From Bifidobacterium samirii (GTDB lineage Bacteria; Actinomycetota; Actinomycetes; Actinomycetales; Bifidobacteriaceae), in the NCBI RefSeq assembly GCF_003952945.1, contig NZ_QXGK01000006.1, positions 1 to 64,000 of the forward strand: a stretch of 64,000 nt of DNA. Reading direction: 5' to 3'. Of the stretch, positions 1-8,401 are shown piece by piece; the first letter of the stretch is position 1; every line of letters begins with the position of its first letter. Made by a program: the position numbers and the translations under genes. The notes beneath the pieces were generated by a model, which was not told the DNA's origin, searched no databases, and saw only the letters and a program-made list of their open reading frames with translations.

Positions 1-237
1 TGCCGCTTCGTCGCCATGCTGATCCTGTCTTCCATAAGACAAGCCAAACAGGACCGATACCGTTCGCGCTCATTCCCGATGAGGCACCACCACACCCTAC
101 GCGCTCAAAAAACGTGAGGCACGTCGACGGCCCGGGCCGCCGGATCGCGCGCTAAGCTGGATACGGCATCCGGGAGCGGCTTCCGCAGGTGCCGCAACGA
201 CGACGTCGTCACCGGACACGACCCGAAAGGAAGGACG
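1..237. other. Left-edge intergenic region
   Basis: No convincing gene lies wholly inside this stretch. On the minus strand an ATG at 17-15 follows an AGGA-like ribosome site and would read M-A-T-K-R before leaving the window, so a divergent gene may begin here; five codons are too few to judge. The run GAAAGGAAGG just before position 238 is the ribosome binding site of the next gene. Confidence 0.3.
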
Positions 238-774
238 ATGAGCGAGCACGCAGGCCCATGCGCCGGCATACCGCTGACCGAGGAGCTGCTCGACCGGCTG
301 CTGGCCAGCACGAGCGTCGAAGCGTATCTCGGCCGCGAGCCCGTCTCCGACTGCACCCTGACCGACTACCTGCGCATGATGATGGACGGCAACGGCATGC
401 GCCGCGCCGACGTCGTCCGGGCGTCCGGCCTCAACGCGACCGTCGTCTACGACATCTTCGCCGGCAAGAGCCGACCCGGCCGCGACCGGGCGATCGCGCT
501 CGCCATCGGACTCAACTGCGACCTGCGTCAGACGCAGCGGCTGCTGCGCCTCGCCGGCGCCACCGAACTGTGGTGCCGTCACCGGCGCGACGCGATCATC
601 ATCTGGTGCATCGACAACGGCCTCGACCGCGCCGCCGTGGACGGCGAGCTGCGGCGGCTCGGCGAAGCGACGTTGCCCGGCGCGACGCCCGACGCAACGT
701 CGGCGATCGAAGCCCACTCGGACGATGCGGACGCCGCCGACGGCACCGCCGCCGCGGCCGCATCGCGCCGCTGA
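238..774 (+). CDS. XRE-like helix-turn-helix protein paired with a kinase
   Basis: A 178-residue soluble protein. Residues about 40-80 form a Cro/C1-type helix-turn-helix (L-x-x-Y-L-R-M-M-M, then RADVVRASGLNATVVYDIF). A conserved alpha-helical tail follows, with RRDAIIIWCIDNG near 120-133. Small proteins of this build (YL..LL..KGLKRADVIR..GLN, then RDAIII) are, as I recall, common in gut Firmicutes and Actinobacteria directly upstream of a Ser/Thr kinase, as here. The start is the ATG preceded by GAAAGGAAGG. The last 30 residues are Asp/Ala-rich and probably disordered. The kinase starts 28 bases after the stop, so the two are probably co-transcribed. The likely role is a DNA-binding partner or substrate of that kinase, but this is inference; no target site was identified. 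Confidence 0.75.
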   Translation: MSEHAGPCAGIPLTEELLDRLLASTSVEAYLGREPVSDCTLTDYLRMMMDGNGMRRADVVRASGLNATVVYDIFAGKSRPGRDRAIALAIGLNCDLRQTQRLLRLAGATELWCRHRRDAIIIWCIDNGLDRAAVDGELRRLGEATLPGATPDATSAIEAHSDDADAADGTAAAAASRR

Positions 775-802
775 CGCCGCCGCGACGCGCGAAGGGAACC
801 CC

Positions 803-2599
803 ATGGACGATACGCAGGTCATGCACGCGATGGCGCTCGACGACGCCTACCATGTGATCCGCACGCTGGCGAGCGGGCCGCAGGGCGTGACCGAACTGGT
901 CGACTTCGACGGCGCCGGGCCGTTCGTGCGCAAGAAGATGCCGCTGGAGCTCACCCGCCGACGCCTGTGGTCGACGCTTGCCGAATGCCGCAGTCCACGC
1001 CTGCCGCGCGTCGAATCGACCTACGAGCTGCCCGACGCGTTCGTGGTCGTCTACGACTACGTCGCCGGCGACACGCTCGACGCGCTCGTCGCCGCGCATG
1101 GGCCGATGGACGAAGCCGGGGCCGTGCGGACGGTCCGCCAGCTGTGCGAGGCGGCGGGGGAGCTGCACGCGCACGGCATCGTCCACCGCGACATCACGCC
1201 CGCGAACATCGTCATGGCCGCCGACGGCGTCCACCTCATCGACTTCGGCATCGCCCGCGAGCGCGGCGGCGCGAAACCCGTCGCGCGCGACACGGTCCCG
1301 CTGGGCACCTACGGGTTCGCCGCGCCCGAACAGTTCGGCTTCGCGCCCAGCGACGCCCGCTCCGACCTGTATGCGATCGGCCGCGTGCTCGGCTACCTGC
1401 TCACCGGCGTGCGCCCCGACGACCAGCGCTCCTACGACGAGCGGCTCGCCGCCACGCCGATGAGCCTGCGCACCCGCCGGGTCATCGGTGTGGCGTGCGC
1501 GTTCGAACCCAGCGCGCGCTACGCCGACGCGGCCGCGTTCCTGCGCGCGCTGGACGGCGACGGGAGTGTCGGCGGCGCCGGGATGGATGATGCCGCCTCC
1601 ACCGGGGTCGGCACCGGGGCCGGAGACGGCGTGCCAGGTGGGCCGGGTGCCGGCGTATCCGATGGTCCCGGCTCCGCCGATGCGGGGGTTTCCGGTGCGG
1701 ACGGAGCGGTGAACCGGGTGCGTGAGTCCGTCGCCGCGGCGGCGGGCCGGGCCTCCGGCATCGTGCCGACGCTGTCGCGCATCCGTGTGCCCGGCTGGCT
1801 GGTCGCCGCGCTGCTGGTCGCGGCCGTCGCGGTCGGCTATCTGCTGCCGGGCGGCCCGTCATGGACGACCGACGGAAGCGTGTCCGGGACGGCGGGATCC
1901 GCCGCCGGCGCGTCACGCGGCAACGGATCGTCGTCGGGCAAGCCGTCCGGTTCGTCGTCGGACGGCGGGTCCTCGGCTGGGACGTCCGCCGCCGGCGCGA
2001 CGGACGCGACCACGTTCGTCGACGAATCGGTGGAGCTCGTCGAATCGGGATGGCGGTCGGAACGGGGGTATGTGACCTACGTGGTGTGCCTGCGCAACAA
2101 CGACGCCGGGCACGCGGTCAAGTACCTCACGATCCATGCGGTCGCGCGCAAGGCCGACGGGTCGGTCCTGTTCAGCGACGACCATACGATCGGCGGCCTG
2201 TACGCGGGGCAGACGCGGTATGAGGCGATGACGTTCGGCGACGGATCCTCCGACCCGGCGACGGTCGACTTCGAAATCGGCGCGTCATCAGTATCCTCGG
2301 TCATCGCCTCGGACGCGGTGGAATCGTACGAGGTGAGCGGCACGATCTCCCACACGGACGGTTTCGGCGGCGTCACCTTCACCGGCGAGGCGACGCTGCG
2401 CAGCTCCGGCGACGACCTGCTCGGCACGTCGGGAGGCAAGGCCGTCCTCGTGCTGCGCGACCGAGCAGGCAACATCGTCTACGGGGACTCCACGTACTTC
2501 GACAGGCCGGCGATGGGGAAGGCCCGGTCGGTCACGCTCACGGTGTACCCCGACGGGATCGACTACGACTCGTACGAGATGTACGCGTACGACTGGTGA
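803..2599 (+). CDS. Membrane-anchored Ser/Thr protein kinase
   Basis: A 598-residue Hanks-type kinase. The cytoplasmic kinase domain (about 1-265) shows the catalytic loop HRDITPANIV with D130 as catalytic base, DFG at 147-149 and an A-P-E-Q-F motif. The glycine-rich loop is weak, with candidate Lys residues in VRKK near 43. A Gly/Ser/Asp-rich linker leads to one membrane segment at about 330-350 (VAALLVAAVAVGYLL), then a Ser/Gly-rich stalk and an outer beta-rich domain (about 395-598) that resembles FxLYD-type sensory domains. The start is the ATG after GAAGGG; an in-frame ATG 78 bases upstream lies inside the preceding gene and is unlikely. No PASTA repeats are present, so this is not the cell-wall kinase PknB/PrkC. 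It probably senses something outside the cell and signals to the paired helix-turn-helix protein. Confidence 0.88.
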   Translation: MDDTQVMHAMALDDAYHVIRTLASGPQGVTELVDFDGAGPFVRKKMPLELTRRRLWSTLAECRSPRLPRVESTYELPDAFVVVYDYVAGDTLDALVAAHGPMDEAGAVRTVRQLCEAAGELHAHGIVHRDITPANIVMAADGVHLIDFGIARERGGAKPVARDTVPLGTYGFAAPEQFGFAPSDARSDLYAIGRVLGYLLTGVRPDDQRSYDERLAATPMSLRTRRVIGVACAFEPSARYADAAAFLRALDGDGSVGGAGMDDAASTGVGTGAGDGVPGGPGAGVSDGPGSADAGVSGADGAVNRVRESVAAAAGRASGIVPTLSRIRVPGWLVAALLVAAVAVGYLLPGGPSWTTDGSVSGTAGSAAGASRGNGSSSGKPSGSSSDGGSSAGTSAAGATDATTFVDESVELVESGWRSERGYVTYVVCLRNNDAGHAVKYLTIHAVARKADGSVLFSDDHTIGGLYAGQTRYEAMTFGDGSSDPATVDFEIGASSVSSVIASDAVESYEVSGTISHTDGFGGVTFTGEATLRSSGDDLLGTSGGKAVLVLRDRAGNIVYGDSTYFDRPAMGKARSVTLTVYPDGIDYDSYEMYAYDW

Positions 2600-2649
2600 C
2601 GGGGCGGTGCGTCGGGTGTGGGGCGTCCGCCTGCGGCCACCCCACCCCC

Positions 2650-2746
2650 GACACACCCGGATTGGTCATACGGAACGGGGATGGGGCCCGGAACGACAGC
2701 GTGTCGTCAGGTAACCGCGGTTCTGTACGACCAACCCGGGCGTGTC
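2650..2746. repeat. Family A palindromic repeat, copy 1
   Basis: A non-coding element of about 97 bp between the kinase and the AEC carrier. The outer arms are GACACACCCGGATTGGTC...GGAAC (2650-2676) and GTTC...GACCAACCCGGGCGTGTC (about 2719-2746), imperfect inverted repeats of about 27 bp. The middle is more diverged than in the copies at 15304 and 20798 and lacks their clear inner hairpin. It sits just after a stop codon and could act as a transcription terminator. Confidence 0.75.
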
Positions 2747-2808
2747 CGCCGCGATCGACGCCGGTCCGGGGCCGTCGGATGATAGAGGAGGACGAGAGAG
2801 AGGACCAT

Positions 2809-3819
2809 ATGGGACAGTTCACGGTCGTCGTCGGCCAGCTGGTCGGCTTCTTCATCATGCTGATGATCGGCTACGGGTGCGTGCGCATGCGCTTCTACGG
2901 GAAGGCCGCGCTCGACGGCATGTGCGCGCTGCTGCTCAACGTGCTCATCCCCGTGCTCGTGTTCGCCAACGCGGTCGACGGGGCCACGCGCGCCCAGCTG
3001 GCCGCCAACTGGGGCGTGATGCTGCTGTCGGCGGTCATGTACCTGCTGCTCATCATCCTGTTCCGGATCGTCGCATGGATGCTGCGCCTGCGCGGATCGC
3101 ACGGCCGCGTGTTCCAGGCGACGATGATCTTCGGCAACGCCGGATTCCTCGGCATTCCGCTCATCATGGCCCTGTTCCCCGAGAACGGCGCGATCTGGGT
3201 GGCGCTCATGTCGATCGTCGACCAGAGCCTGCAATGGACGTACGGCGTATGGTTGTGCGAACCGGTCGACGCGGATCGGGACGCCGGTGGTCGGGATGTC
3301 GGCGGGCGGACTGCCGTCGCCGGCAAACCCGCCGGGAGGACCGTCGGCGCGGTGCTGCGACGCTTCGTCAACCCCGCCCTGTGCGCGATCGTCCTGTCGC
3401 TGACGCTGATCATGCTCGGCGTCGGCGTGCCGCCGATGCTGCTGACCCCGCTGCACGCGATCGGCGCGATGGCCACGCCGCTGTCGCTCATCTACCTGGG
3501 CGGCCTGTTCGCCCTCACCCGCTGGTGGGGCGTGCTGCGCCGGCCAGAACTGTACGTGGGCATGGGCGTCAAGATGCTGTGCTTCCCCGTCGCCCTGCAC
3601 GCGCTGCTCACGGCGCTCGCCGCCGCCGTGCCCGCGCTGCCGGTCACCGCGGACATGATCGCCGTGATCTCGCTGGTCGCCGGCCTGCCCACGATGACCG
3701 CGATCGCGATGTTCGCCGCCCGCCGCGACAACATGCCCGACTATGCGACCGGATTCGTGCTCGTGAGCACCCTGTTCTCCCTGTGCTCGCTGACCGTCGT
3801 GTCCGCCGCGATCTTCTGA
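2809..3819 (+). CDS. AEC-family membrane carrier
   Basis: A 336-residue polytopic protein of the auxin efflux carrier (AEC) family, with two blocks of five predicted membrane helices. The first block includes GYGCVRMRFYGK, LLLNVLIPVLVFAN and the TMIFGNAGFLGIPL motif; the second runs from NPALCAIVLSLTLIMLG to the C-terminus and includes AVISLVAGLPTMTAIAMFAARRD. The two blocks are joined by a hydrophilic loop at about 150-180. Bacterial members export or import small organic acids such as malate; the substrate cannot be read from sequence. The ATG at 2809 follows GAGGACGAGAGAGAGG, and upstream in-frame ATGs fall in the family A repeat and are rejected. It stands alone between the kinase and the MerR unit. 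Confidence 0.85.
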   Translation: MGQFTVVVGQLVGFFIMLMIGYGCVRMRFYGKAALDGMCALLLNVLIPVLVFANAVDGATRAQLAANWGVMLLSAVMYLLLIILFRIVAWMLRLRGSHGRVFQATMIFGNAGFLGIPLIMALFPENGAIWVALMSIVDQSLQWTYGVWLCEPVDADRDAGGRDVGGRTAVAGKPAGRTVGAVLRRFVNPALCAIVLSLTLIMLGVGVPPMLLTPLHAIGAMATPLSLIYLGGLFALTRWWGVLRRPELYVGMGVKMLCFPVALHALLTALAAAVPALPVTADMIAVISLVAGLPTMTAIAMFAARRDNMPDYATGFVLVSTLFSLCSLTVVSAAIF

Positions 3820-3874
3820 CCAGCCGGCGCTTCGCCGCCCGCCGCCGGCGACGGGCGCGCGGACGGCGCACCGG

Positions 3875-3904
3875 TTGACTTCAAGCACTCGAAGTTCCTA
3901 CAGT
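3875..3904 (+). promoter_or_regulatory. MerR-type promoter of the MerR gene
   Basis: TTGACT (3875-3880), an 18-bp spacer, then TACAGT (3899-3904). The dyad ACTTCAAG-CA-CTCGAAGT (3878-3895) occupies the spacer. An over-long spacer holding a dyad is the hallmark of promoters activated by MerR-family proteins through DNA distortion. The -10 box lies 7 bases before the ATG at 3912, so the transcript may be leaderless. The same layout occurs at 5466-5495, 36094-36123 and, weaker, 6888-6917. Confidence 0.75.
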
Positions 3905-3911
3905 GCGTCCC

Positions 3912-4382
3912 ATGAGCACCACAACCACCTGGCACACCATCCGCGAGGCGTCGCTGATCAGCGGCCTGCCCGAATCCACGCTGCGCTACTACGAGCAGAT
4001 CGGCATCATCGACCCGATCGCCCGCGACCCGAGCTCCGGCCACCGCGCCTACTCGGACGAGGACCTGGAACGCCTGACCACCATCGCCTGCCTGTCGGCC
4101 ACGGGCATGCCGCTCGATTCGATGCGCGAATACCTGCACAACATCGACGACGGTCCCGAAGGCGCGCGCCGGCAGATGGAGCTGCTCGACGCGCAGGCGC
4201 TGCGCCTGGCCGCCAAGGCCGAGTCGATCCGCATGCAGCAGGCGTACGTGTCGTTCAAGACGCTGTACTGGCGTGCGCGCGCCGAAGGGCGCGACGGCGA
4301 CGCCGACCAGCTGGTGTCTGAGAACCGCGACATCATCGACCGCGTCAAGGCGCTGCAGAACGGCGGCAAGGTCGACCGCTGA
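3912..4382 (+). CDS. MerR-family transcriptional regulator
   Basis: A 156-residue MerR-type activator. The winged helix is at residues 6-70 (TIREASLISGLPESTLRYYEQIGII, then GHRAYSDEDLERL), followed by a long dimerisation coiled coil (about 85-125) and a short C-terminal tail. It lacks the cysteine pattern of metal or redox sensors, so it resembles the AdhR/YyaN type that responds to electrophiles or unknown signals. The ATG is preferred over the in-frame GTG at 3903 because that GTG overlaps the -10 box. Its own promoter carries the dyad thought to be its binding site, so it is likely autoregulated, and the neighbouring DUF3737 and aminotransferase genes probably belong to its regulon. Confidence 0.85.
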   Translation: MSTTTTWHTIREASLISGLPESTLRYYEQIGIIDPIARDPSSGHRAYSDEDLERLTTIACLSATGMPLDSMREYLHNIDDGPEGARRQMELLDAQALRLAAKAESIRMQQAYVSFKTLYWRARAEGRDGDADQLVSENRDIIDRVKALQNGGKVDR

Positions 4383-4412
4383 CGACGTCGCGGGCCGCTC
4401 CGGAAAACGTCA

Positions 4413-4463
4413 CGGGCCGTCCGCCCGCCGCGTGGAATCGTCCTGCGGCGGGCGGACGGCCCG
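4413..4463. terminator. Bidirectional terminator hairpin
   Basis: A perfect 19-bp GC-rich stem (4413-4431 with 4445-4463) and a 13-base loop between two convergent genes. It lacks a long T run but is placed to stop transcription from both sides. Confidence 0.75.
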
Positions 4464-4478
4464 CATGCGTCGGCCGCG

Positions 4479-5387
4479 TCAGCGCGTGACGATCGTCGTG
4501 CGCGACGGGTCGACGCGCAACGGATCGACCGTCAGCTCGCCGATCGCGTCGGCGCGGATGACGCCGCCGGCCGGGTTGAGGACGCTGTCGACCGTGCCGG
4601 TCAGGTCGGCGTCGACGGTCGAATACTCGAACGCGAGCGTCGTGTTGACGAGACGGCAGTTGCGCATCACGAGATTGTCGATGTAGCACAGGCCCTGCAG
4701 GCTTTCGATCGTGCAGTCCACGAAGGTGAGGTTGCGCGAGTTCCAGCCCAGATACTCGCCGGAGATGTAGGAGCGTTCGACCGTCACGTTCTCGGCGTTC
4801 CAGAACGCGTCCTTGGCGATGAGCTTGGAATCGCGGATCGTCACGTCGCGCGCCCCGTCGAACGGATAGTTGCCCACGAGCCGCAGGTTGCTCGCCTCCA
4901 CGCGCTCCACGCCCATGGCCAGATAGTCGCCGCGCGCCACGACGTTGTCGAGCGTGACGTCGGAGCAGTGCCACAGCGTCTCCTCGGCGTGCGTCAGATC
5001 CACGTTGCGCAAGGTCAGCCCGTGCACGCGGCGGAAGTTCTTCGGCGCCTCGACGGTGGAGTCCTCGACCGTGACCCGGTCCGCATACCAGACGCCGGCG
5101 CGGGCCATGTCGAACCAGACGCAGTCGCGCGCGGTCACGTCGCTCGCATACCACAGCGGATACTTCCACTGGAACGAACAGCCGTCCAGCGTGATGTCGG
5201 ACGCATGCTTGAGCGGCGACTCGCCGTCCGCGAAGATCGAATCGACGTAGCGGCGGCCGTGCGCGTGGAACTCGGCGCGCTCGCCGGTCAGCCGCGCGCG
5301 TTCGACGACGTCGGCGGTGCCGGCCGGCGCGTCGGTGCCGGCTGCGGCGATGGTTGCGGGACGATGCTCGGATGTCATGTCGGTCAT
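4479..5387 (-). CDS. DUF3737 family beta-helix-like protein
   Basis: A 302-residue protein of the DUF3737 family. The body (about 40-270) is built of short repeating strands such as ITLDGCSFQWKYPLWYASDVTARDCVWFDMAR and LRNVDLTHAEETLWHCSDVTLDNV. This pattern predicts a right-handed beta-helix like those of pectate-lyase and pentapeptide-type folds. No catalytic residues are assigned to the family and the function is unknown. The start ATG follows GGAAAGG; a second ATG three codons in is also possible. The promoter (5466-5495, minus strand) has the same MerR-type layout as the MerR gene that lies convergently on its other side, so co-regulation is likely. Confidence 0.8.
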   Translation of the reverse strand: MTDMTSEHRPATIAAAGTDAPAGTADVVERARLTGERAEFHAHGRRYVDSIFADGESPLKHASDITLDGCSFQWKYPLWYASDVTARDCVWFDMARAGVWYADRVTVEDSTVEAPKNFRRVHGLTLRNVDLTHAEETLWHCSDVTLDNVVARGDYLAMGVERVEASNLRLVGNYPFDGARDVTIRDSKLIAKDAFWNAENVTVERSYISGEYLGWNSRNLTFVDCTIESLQGLCYIDNLVMRNCRLVNTTLAFEYSTVDADLTGTVDSVLNPAGGVIRADAIGELTVDPLRVDPSRTTIVTR

Positions 5388-5465
5388 GAACGGACCTTTC
5401 CTACTGTCTACGATGATTGCCGGACGTCGGCCGCGCAGCCGACGTCCGATGACGTGCTGACGGCT

Positions 5466-5495
5466 ACGTTAGGAACCTCAAGTACTCGAAGTCAA
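5466..5495 (-). promoter_or_regulatory. MerR-type promoter of the DUF3737 gene
   Basis: On the minus strand TTGACT (5495-5490), an 18-bp spacer and TAACGT (5471-5466). The spacer holds the dyad ACTTCGAGTACTTGAGGT, which matches the MerR gene promoter at nearly every arm position. The flank GGTTCCTA is also shared with that promoter. Confidence 0.75.
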
Positions 5496-5496
5496 C

Positions 5497-5543
5497 CGCG
5501 GCGTTCGCCCACGGCCGCAATGCGGATGGGGGCGAACGCCGCG
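5497..5543. terminator. Terminator after the aminotransferase gene
   Basis: A perfect 14-bp stem (5497-5510 with 5530-5543) and a 19-base loop, just past the stop of the minus-strand aminotransferase gene. It abuts the -35 box of the DUF3737 promoter and would insulate it. Confidence 0.6.
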
Positions 5544-5569
5544 ACGCCGGCCCGGACGGCGGGACCGCG

Positions 5570-6841
5570 TCAGCCCCGGTCGTCCGCGAGGGCGGTCAGT
5601 CCGGCGAACAGTCGTGCGAAGCCCTCGCGCATGCGGTCGCGCGGGCAGGCGACGTTGATGCGGATGAAGTCGCGGCCGTCGCCGCCGAACTGCGCGCCGG
5701 GGGAGAAGCACACCTTATGCTCGGCCTGCAGCCAGTCGCACAGCGCGTCCGTATCGGCGAACGCCGCCGCGCCGCCGTTGCCGCCGCGTCCGGTGAACGC
5801 CGAACAGTCGAGCCACAGCAGGTACGTGGCCGGACCGCAGGTGAGCGTGATCCGACGGTCGGCGGGCGCGGCCGCATTGTATGCGTCGACCAGATGCGCG
5901 GCCTCGCGCTTGTTATCGGCCAGATAGCCGCGCAGCGCATCCAGCCATGCGCCGCCCTCGGTGAACGCGGCGATGGTCGCGGCCATCGCGAACGCGTTCG
6001 GCTCGGCCACCTCGTCGGTGTTGAGCCCGCGCCACACCCTGTGCCGCAGCGTCGGATCGGGGATCATGACGGCCGCGGTCTGCAATCCGGCGATGTTGAA
6101 CGCCTTCGTCGGCGCCATGCAGGTCACCGAGTTCATCGCGCAGCGTTCGCCGGCCGACGCGAACGGCACGTACTCGCACCCGGGGTCGGTCAGATCGCAG
6201 TGGATCTCGTCGCTGACGACGGTCACATGATGGTCGGCGGCCAGATCGCCGATGCGCGCCAGCGTGTCCCGATCCCACAGGTTGCCGGTCGGATTGTGCG
6301 GATTGCACAGGATCATCAGCGACGTCTGCGGGTCGGCGAGCTTCGCCTCCAGATCGTCCCAGTCAATCGCGTACCGGCCGTCGCCGTCGCGCACCAGCGG
6401 CGATTCGAGCACGCGACGCCCGTTGTTGAGGATCGAATTGAAGAAGATGTTGTACACCGGCGTCATGATGACCACGTTCTCGGCCGGCGTGGTCAGCTTG
6501 CGCACCATGCTGGAGATCGCCGGCACCACGCCGGTCGTGAACACCAGCGACTCAGGGTCGATCGCCAGACCATGCCGGTCCCGCCACCACGACACGTAGG
6601 CCTGCGCCCACTCGTCCGGCACGACCGCATAGCCGAACACCCCATGGTCGAGCCGCCGGCGCAGCGCGTCGCGGACCGCTGGCGCGGTCGGGAAATCCAT
6701 GTCGGCCACCCACATGGGCAGGGCGTCGCCGGCCTCCTCCCATTTGAGCGACCCGGTGCCGGTGCGGTCGACCGGCGTATCGAAATCGAAATCGGGCGTC
6801 GCCGCGGCGGTGGGCGCGGCGGACATGTCGGCAGTCGTCAT
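5570..6841 (-). CDS. PatB/MalY-type PLP aminotransferase (cystathionine beta-lyase-like)
   Basis: A 423-residue fold-type I PLP enzyme of the MalY/PatB group, which splits cystathionine or other cysteine S-conjugates (C-S beta-lyase). Seen: LPMWVADMDFPTAP near the N-terminus, TTGVVPAISSMV, CNPHNPTGNLW, SDEIHCDL, and the PLP lysine K246 in APTKAFNIAGLQ. The C-terminal domain ends with FIRINVACPRDRMREGFARL. Length is normal (about 390-420) with a short N-terminal extension. The start ATG follows AAGGAG. The promoter (6888-6917, minus strand) resembles the MerR-type promoters of the neighbouring genes, so the three genes may form one response. The exact substrate is inferred only at family level. 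Confidence 0.88.
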   Translation of the reverse strand: MTTADMSAAPTAAATPDFDFDTPVDRTGTGSLKWEEAGDALPMWVADMDFPTAPAVRDALRRRLDHGVFGYAVVPDEWAQAYVSWWRDRHGLAIDPESLVFTTGVVPAISSMVRKLTTPAENVVIMTPVYNIFFNSILNNGRRVLESPLVRDGDGRYAIDWDDLEAKLADPQTSLMILCNPHNPTGNLWDRDTLARIGDLAADHHVTVVSDEIHCDLTDPGCEYVPFASAGERCAMNSVTCMAPTKAFNIAGLQTAAVMIPDPTLRHRVWRGLNTDEVAEPNAFAMAATIAAFTEGGAWLDALRGYLADNKREAAHLVDAYNAAAPADRRITLTCGPATYLLWLDCSAFTGRGGNGGAAAFADTDALCDWLQAEHKVCFSPGAQFGGDGRDFIRINVACPRDRMREGFARLFAGLTALADDRG

Positions 6842-6887
6842 AGAGGCTCCTTCGCTGGAATATCCGATACGGGTGGGACTGCATCCA

Positions 6888-6917
6888 GTCATAGCCGCCT
6901 CATGCGCTTCAAGTCAA
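6888..6917 (-). promoter_or_regulatory. Possible MerR-type promoter of the aminotransferase gene
   Basis: On the minus strand TTGACT (6917-6912), exactly 18 bp of spacer, then TATGAC (6893-6888). The dyad position reads ACTTGAAGCGCATGAGGC, with 12 of 18 bases matching the cupin-promoter site, so it is a degenerate version of the MerR site rather than a clear copy. Confidence 0.45.
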
Positions 6918-6959
6918 ACGCCGACGCCGGCGGCGAACGCGCCCGACCTCACCGGCGGA

Positions 6960-8234
6960 TCATGGAAGCGGCAACAGCCGCACCGGCTCCGGATCCATCC
7001 AGTCGACCAGTCCGACGAACCGCTCCCGCCCTTCGGCCGGCAGCTGCATGACGCTCCCCACCTGAGGTCCCGGAAACTCCGCCTCCGCACGCCGCGACGG
7101 CGTCACATACCGCGGCACCACGCCGACCAGATCCGTCCCCAGCACGGCGGCCGCCACCCGCGGCGCATCATCGACCTCGACCGGCACGCCCGCATCGGCG
7201 AGCGCCAACGCGAACGGCACCGCCTCCGCACAGCACGGCCAGGCCGCCGGATCCACCAGCAGCGACCAGCCGTCGTCCTCCCTGACCGGTACCAACGCCA
7301 TCCATTCGAACCCCGGGCCGGGGCGCACGTTCCACGACCGCGCATCGCCCCGCCGGTCGTCGGCCAACGCCGCGAACGCCTCGGGGGAATCCACGTCGAA
7401 CAGGTACGTCACCCGCCCGCGCGGGTCGCCGTACCGGTCCAGCCACGCCAGGTCGTTCGCATCGTCGTACCCGGCATCGGGTGCCGGCAGGCCGAGCGCC
7501 TCATATCCGATCCGGCAGATGTCGGCATACCGGCGCAACGTCATCGCATCGAACGGTATCGCGGCCGTCCCCGACCGGAACCCGCCGGTGCGTGCCAGGT
7601 CCGAGAACCGACGCGCCTCGGCGGGCGAGACCATCCTGCGCACATACGCATCCGCCTGCGGGTCGAACCGCAGATACTCACGCCGGGCGATCGTGCCGAA
7701 GCGCATGTCGTACGGCAGGCGCTCGCGGACGTGCGCATCGTACGTGCCCTGCGCGCATGCGCGCACGCCGTCCTCGATGCCGGCCAGCAGCCAGTCCATC
7801 AGCATGTCCGCATCGTCGTCGCATGCGGTGCGGTCGCCGCGGTCCGGCGACAGCAGTATCGAGAACCCGTCGTCGATGCGGATGTGCATCTCGTCGTGTT
7901 CCAGCGTCGCGTCGATGCGGTACCAGCGTTCCTCGTCGGGGTACAGCGTGCGGAACGTCGCTTCGACCGTCGCTTCGTCGTCCTGCTCGTCATCGGGAAA
8001 CGGAAGGGAATCGGCGGCCTCGTCGTGCATCGCGGCGGCGAACTCGCCGACCGTGCCGCGCGGTGCGGTGATCCACAGCGAGCGCCGGCCGTCTTCGTCG
8101 GGGGCGATGCCGCGCAGCAGGGCGACGATCGCCTGCGCGCGCATGTCGAACGGCGGTATGAGGTCGGGGGAGACGAGGCTGTGGAGTCGGACGGCCGCGT
8201 CGATGCGTGGAGCGTGGAATACATTGACCGCCAT
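6960..8234 (-). CDS. Hypothetical acidic protein
   Basis: A 424-residue soluble protein that I do not recognise. It is Asp/Arg-rich, has no signal peptide or membrane segment, and carries no motif I can name. The N-terminal half (ITAPRGTVGEFAAAMHDE, then LEHDEMHIRIDDGFSILLSPDRGDR) looks like an alpha/beta domain. The C-terminal half contains tryptophans in short hydrophobic strands (GFEWMALVPVREDDGWSLLVDP) and ends in a Pro-rich tail. The start ATG follows GAGGGGGAACGATC; an open frame upstream of it has atypical residues and is ignored. It is transcribed divergently from the HicB gene, sharing a 167-bp AT-richer promoter region. Confidence 0.6.
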   Translation of the reverse strand: MAVNVFHAPRIDAAVRLHSLVSPDLIPPFDMRAQAIVALLRGIAPDEDGRRSLWITAPRGTVGEFAAAMHDEAADSLPFPDDEQDDEATVEATFRTLYPDEERWYRIDATLEHDEMHIRIDDGFSILLSPDRGDRTACDDDADMLMDWLLAGIEDGVRACAQGTYDAHVRERLPYDMRFGTIARREYLRFDPQADAYVRRMVSPAEARRFSDLARTGGFRSGTAAIPFDAMTLRRYADICRIGYEALGLPAPDAGYDDANDLAWLDRYGDPRGRVTYLFDVDSPEAFAALADDRRGDARSWNVRPGPGFEWMALVPVREDDGWSLLVDPAAWPCCAEAVPFALALADAGVPVEVDDAPRVAAAVLGTDLVGVVPRYVTPSRRAEAEFPGPQVGSVMQLPAEGRERFVGLVDWMDPEPVRLLPLP

Positions 8235-8307
8235 GATCGTTCCCCCTCGTCCTGTTGCGCTTTTGCAATGGATGATATTAATAGTGATACCACGACATTC
8301 GTACAAA

Positions 8308-8340
8308 TGTTCGACTTGGGGGTGTCGGGTGTGTCGAACA
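8308..8340. promoter_or_regulatory. Inverted repeat in the divergent promoter region
   Basis: TGTTCGAC (8308-8315) and GTCGAACA (8333-8340) are perfect 8-bp inverted arms separated by 17 bp, lying between the divergent gene ending at 6960 and the HicB gene. HicB-type antitoxins bind inverted repeats before their own gene, so this may be an autoregulatory operator; this is inference. Confidence 0.4.
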
Positions 8341-8401
8341 CCTGTGCGAGGGTCTGCGGGTGCGATATGGTGGGCGTAGCGAGATGTTTCTGGAGGTGGA
8401 T

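Noticed and set aside
8308-8340. SOS (LexA) box before the HicB gene
   Set aside because: The TTCGAC/GTCGAA arms are 17 bp apart and oriented differently from the compact GAAC-N4-GTTC type known in Actinobacteria.
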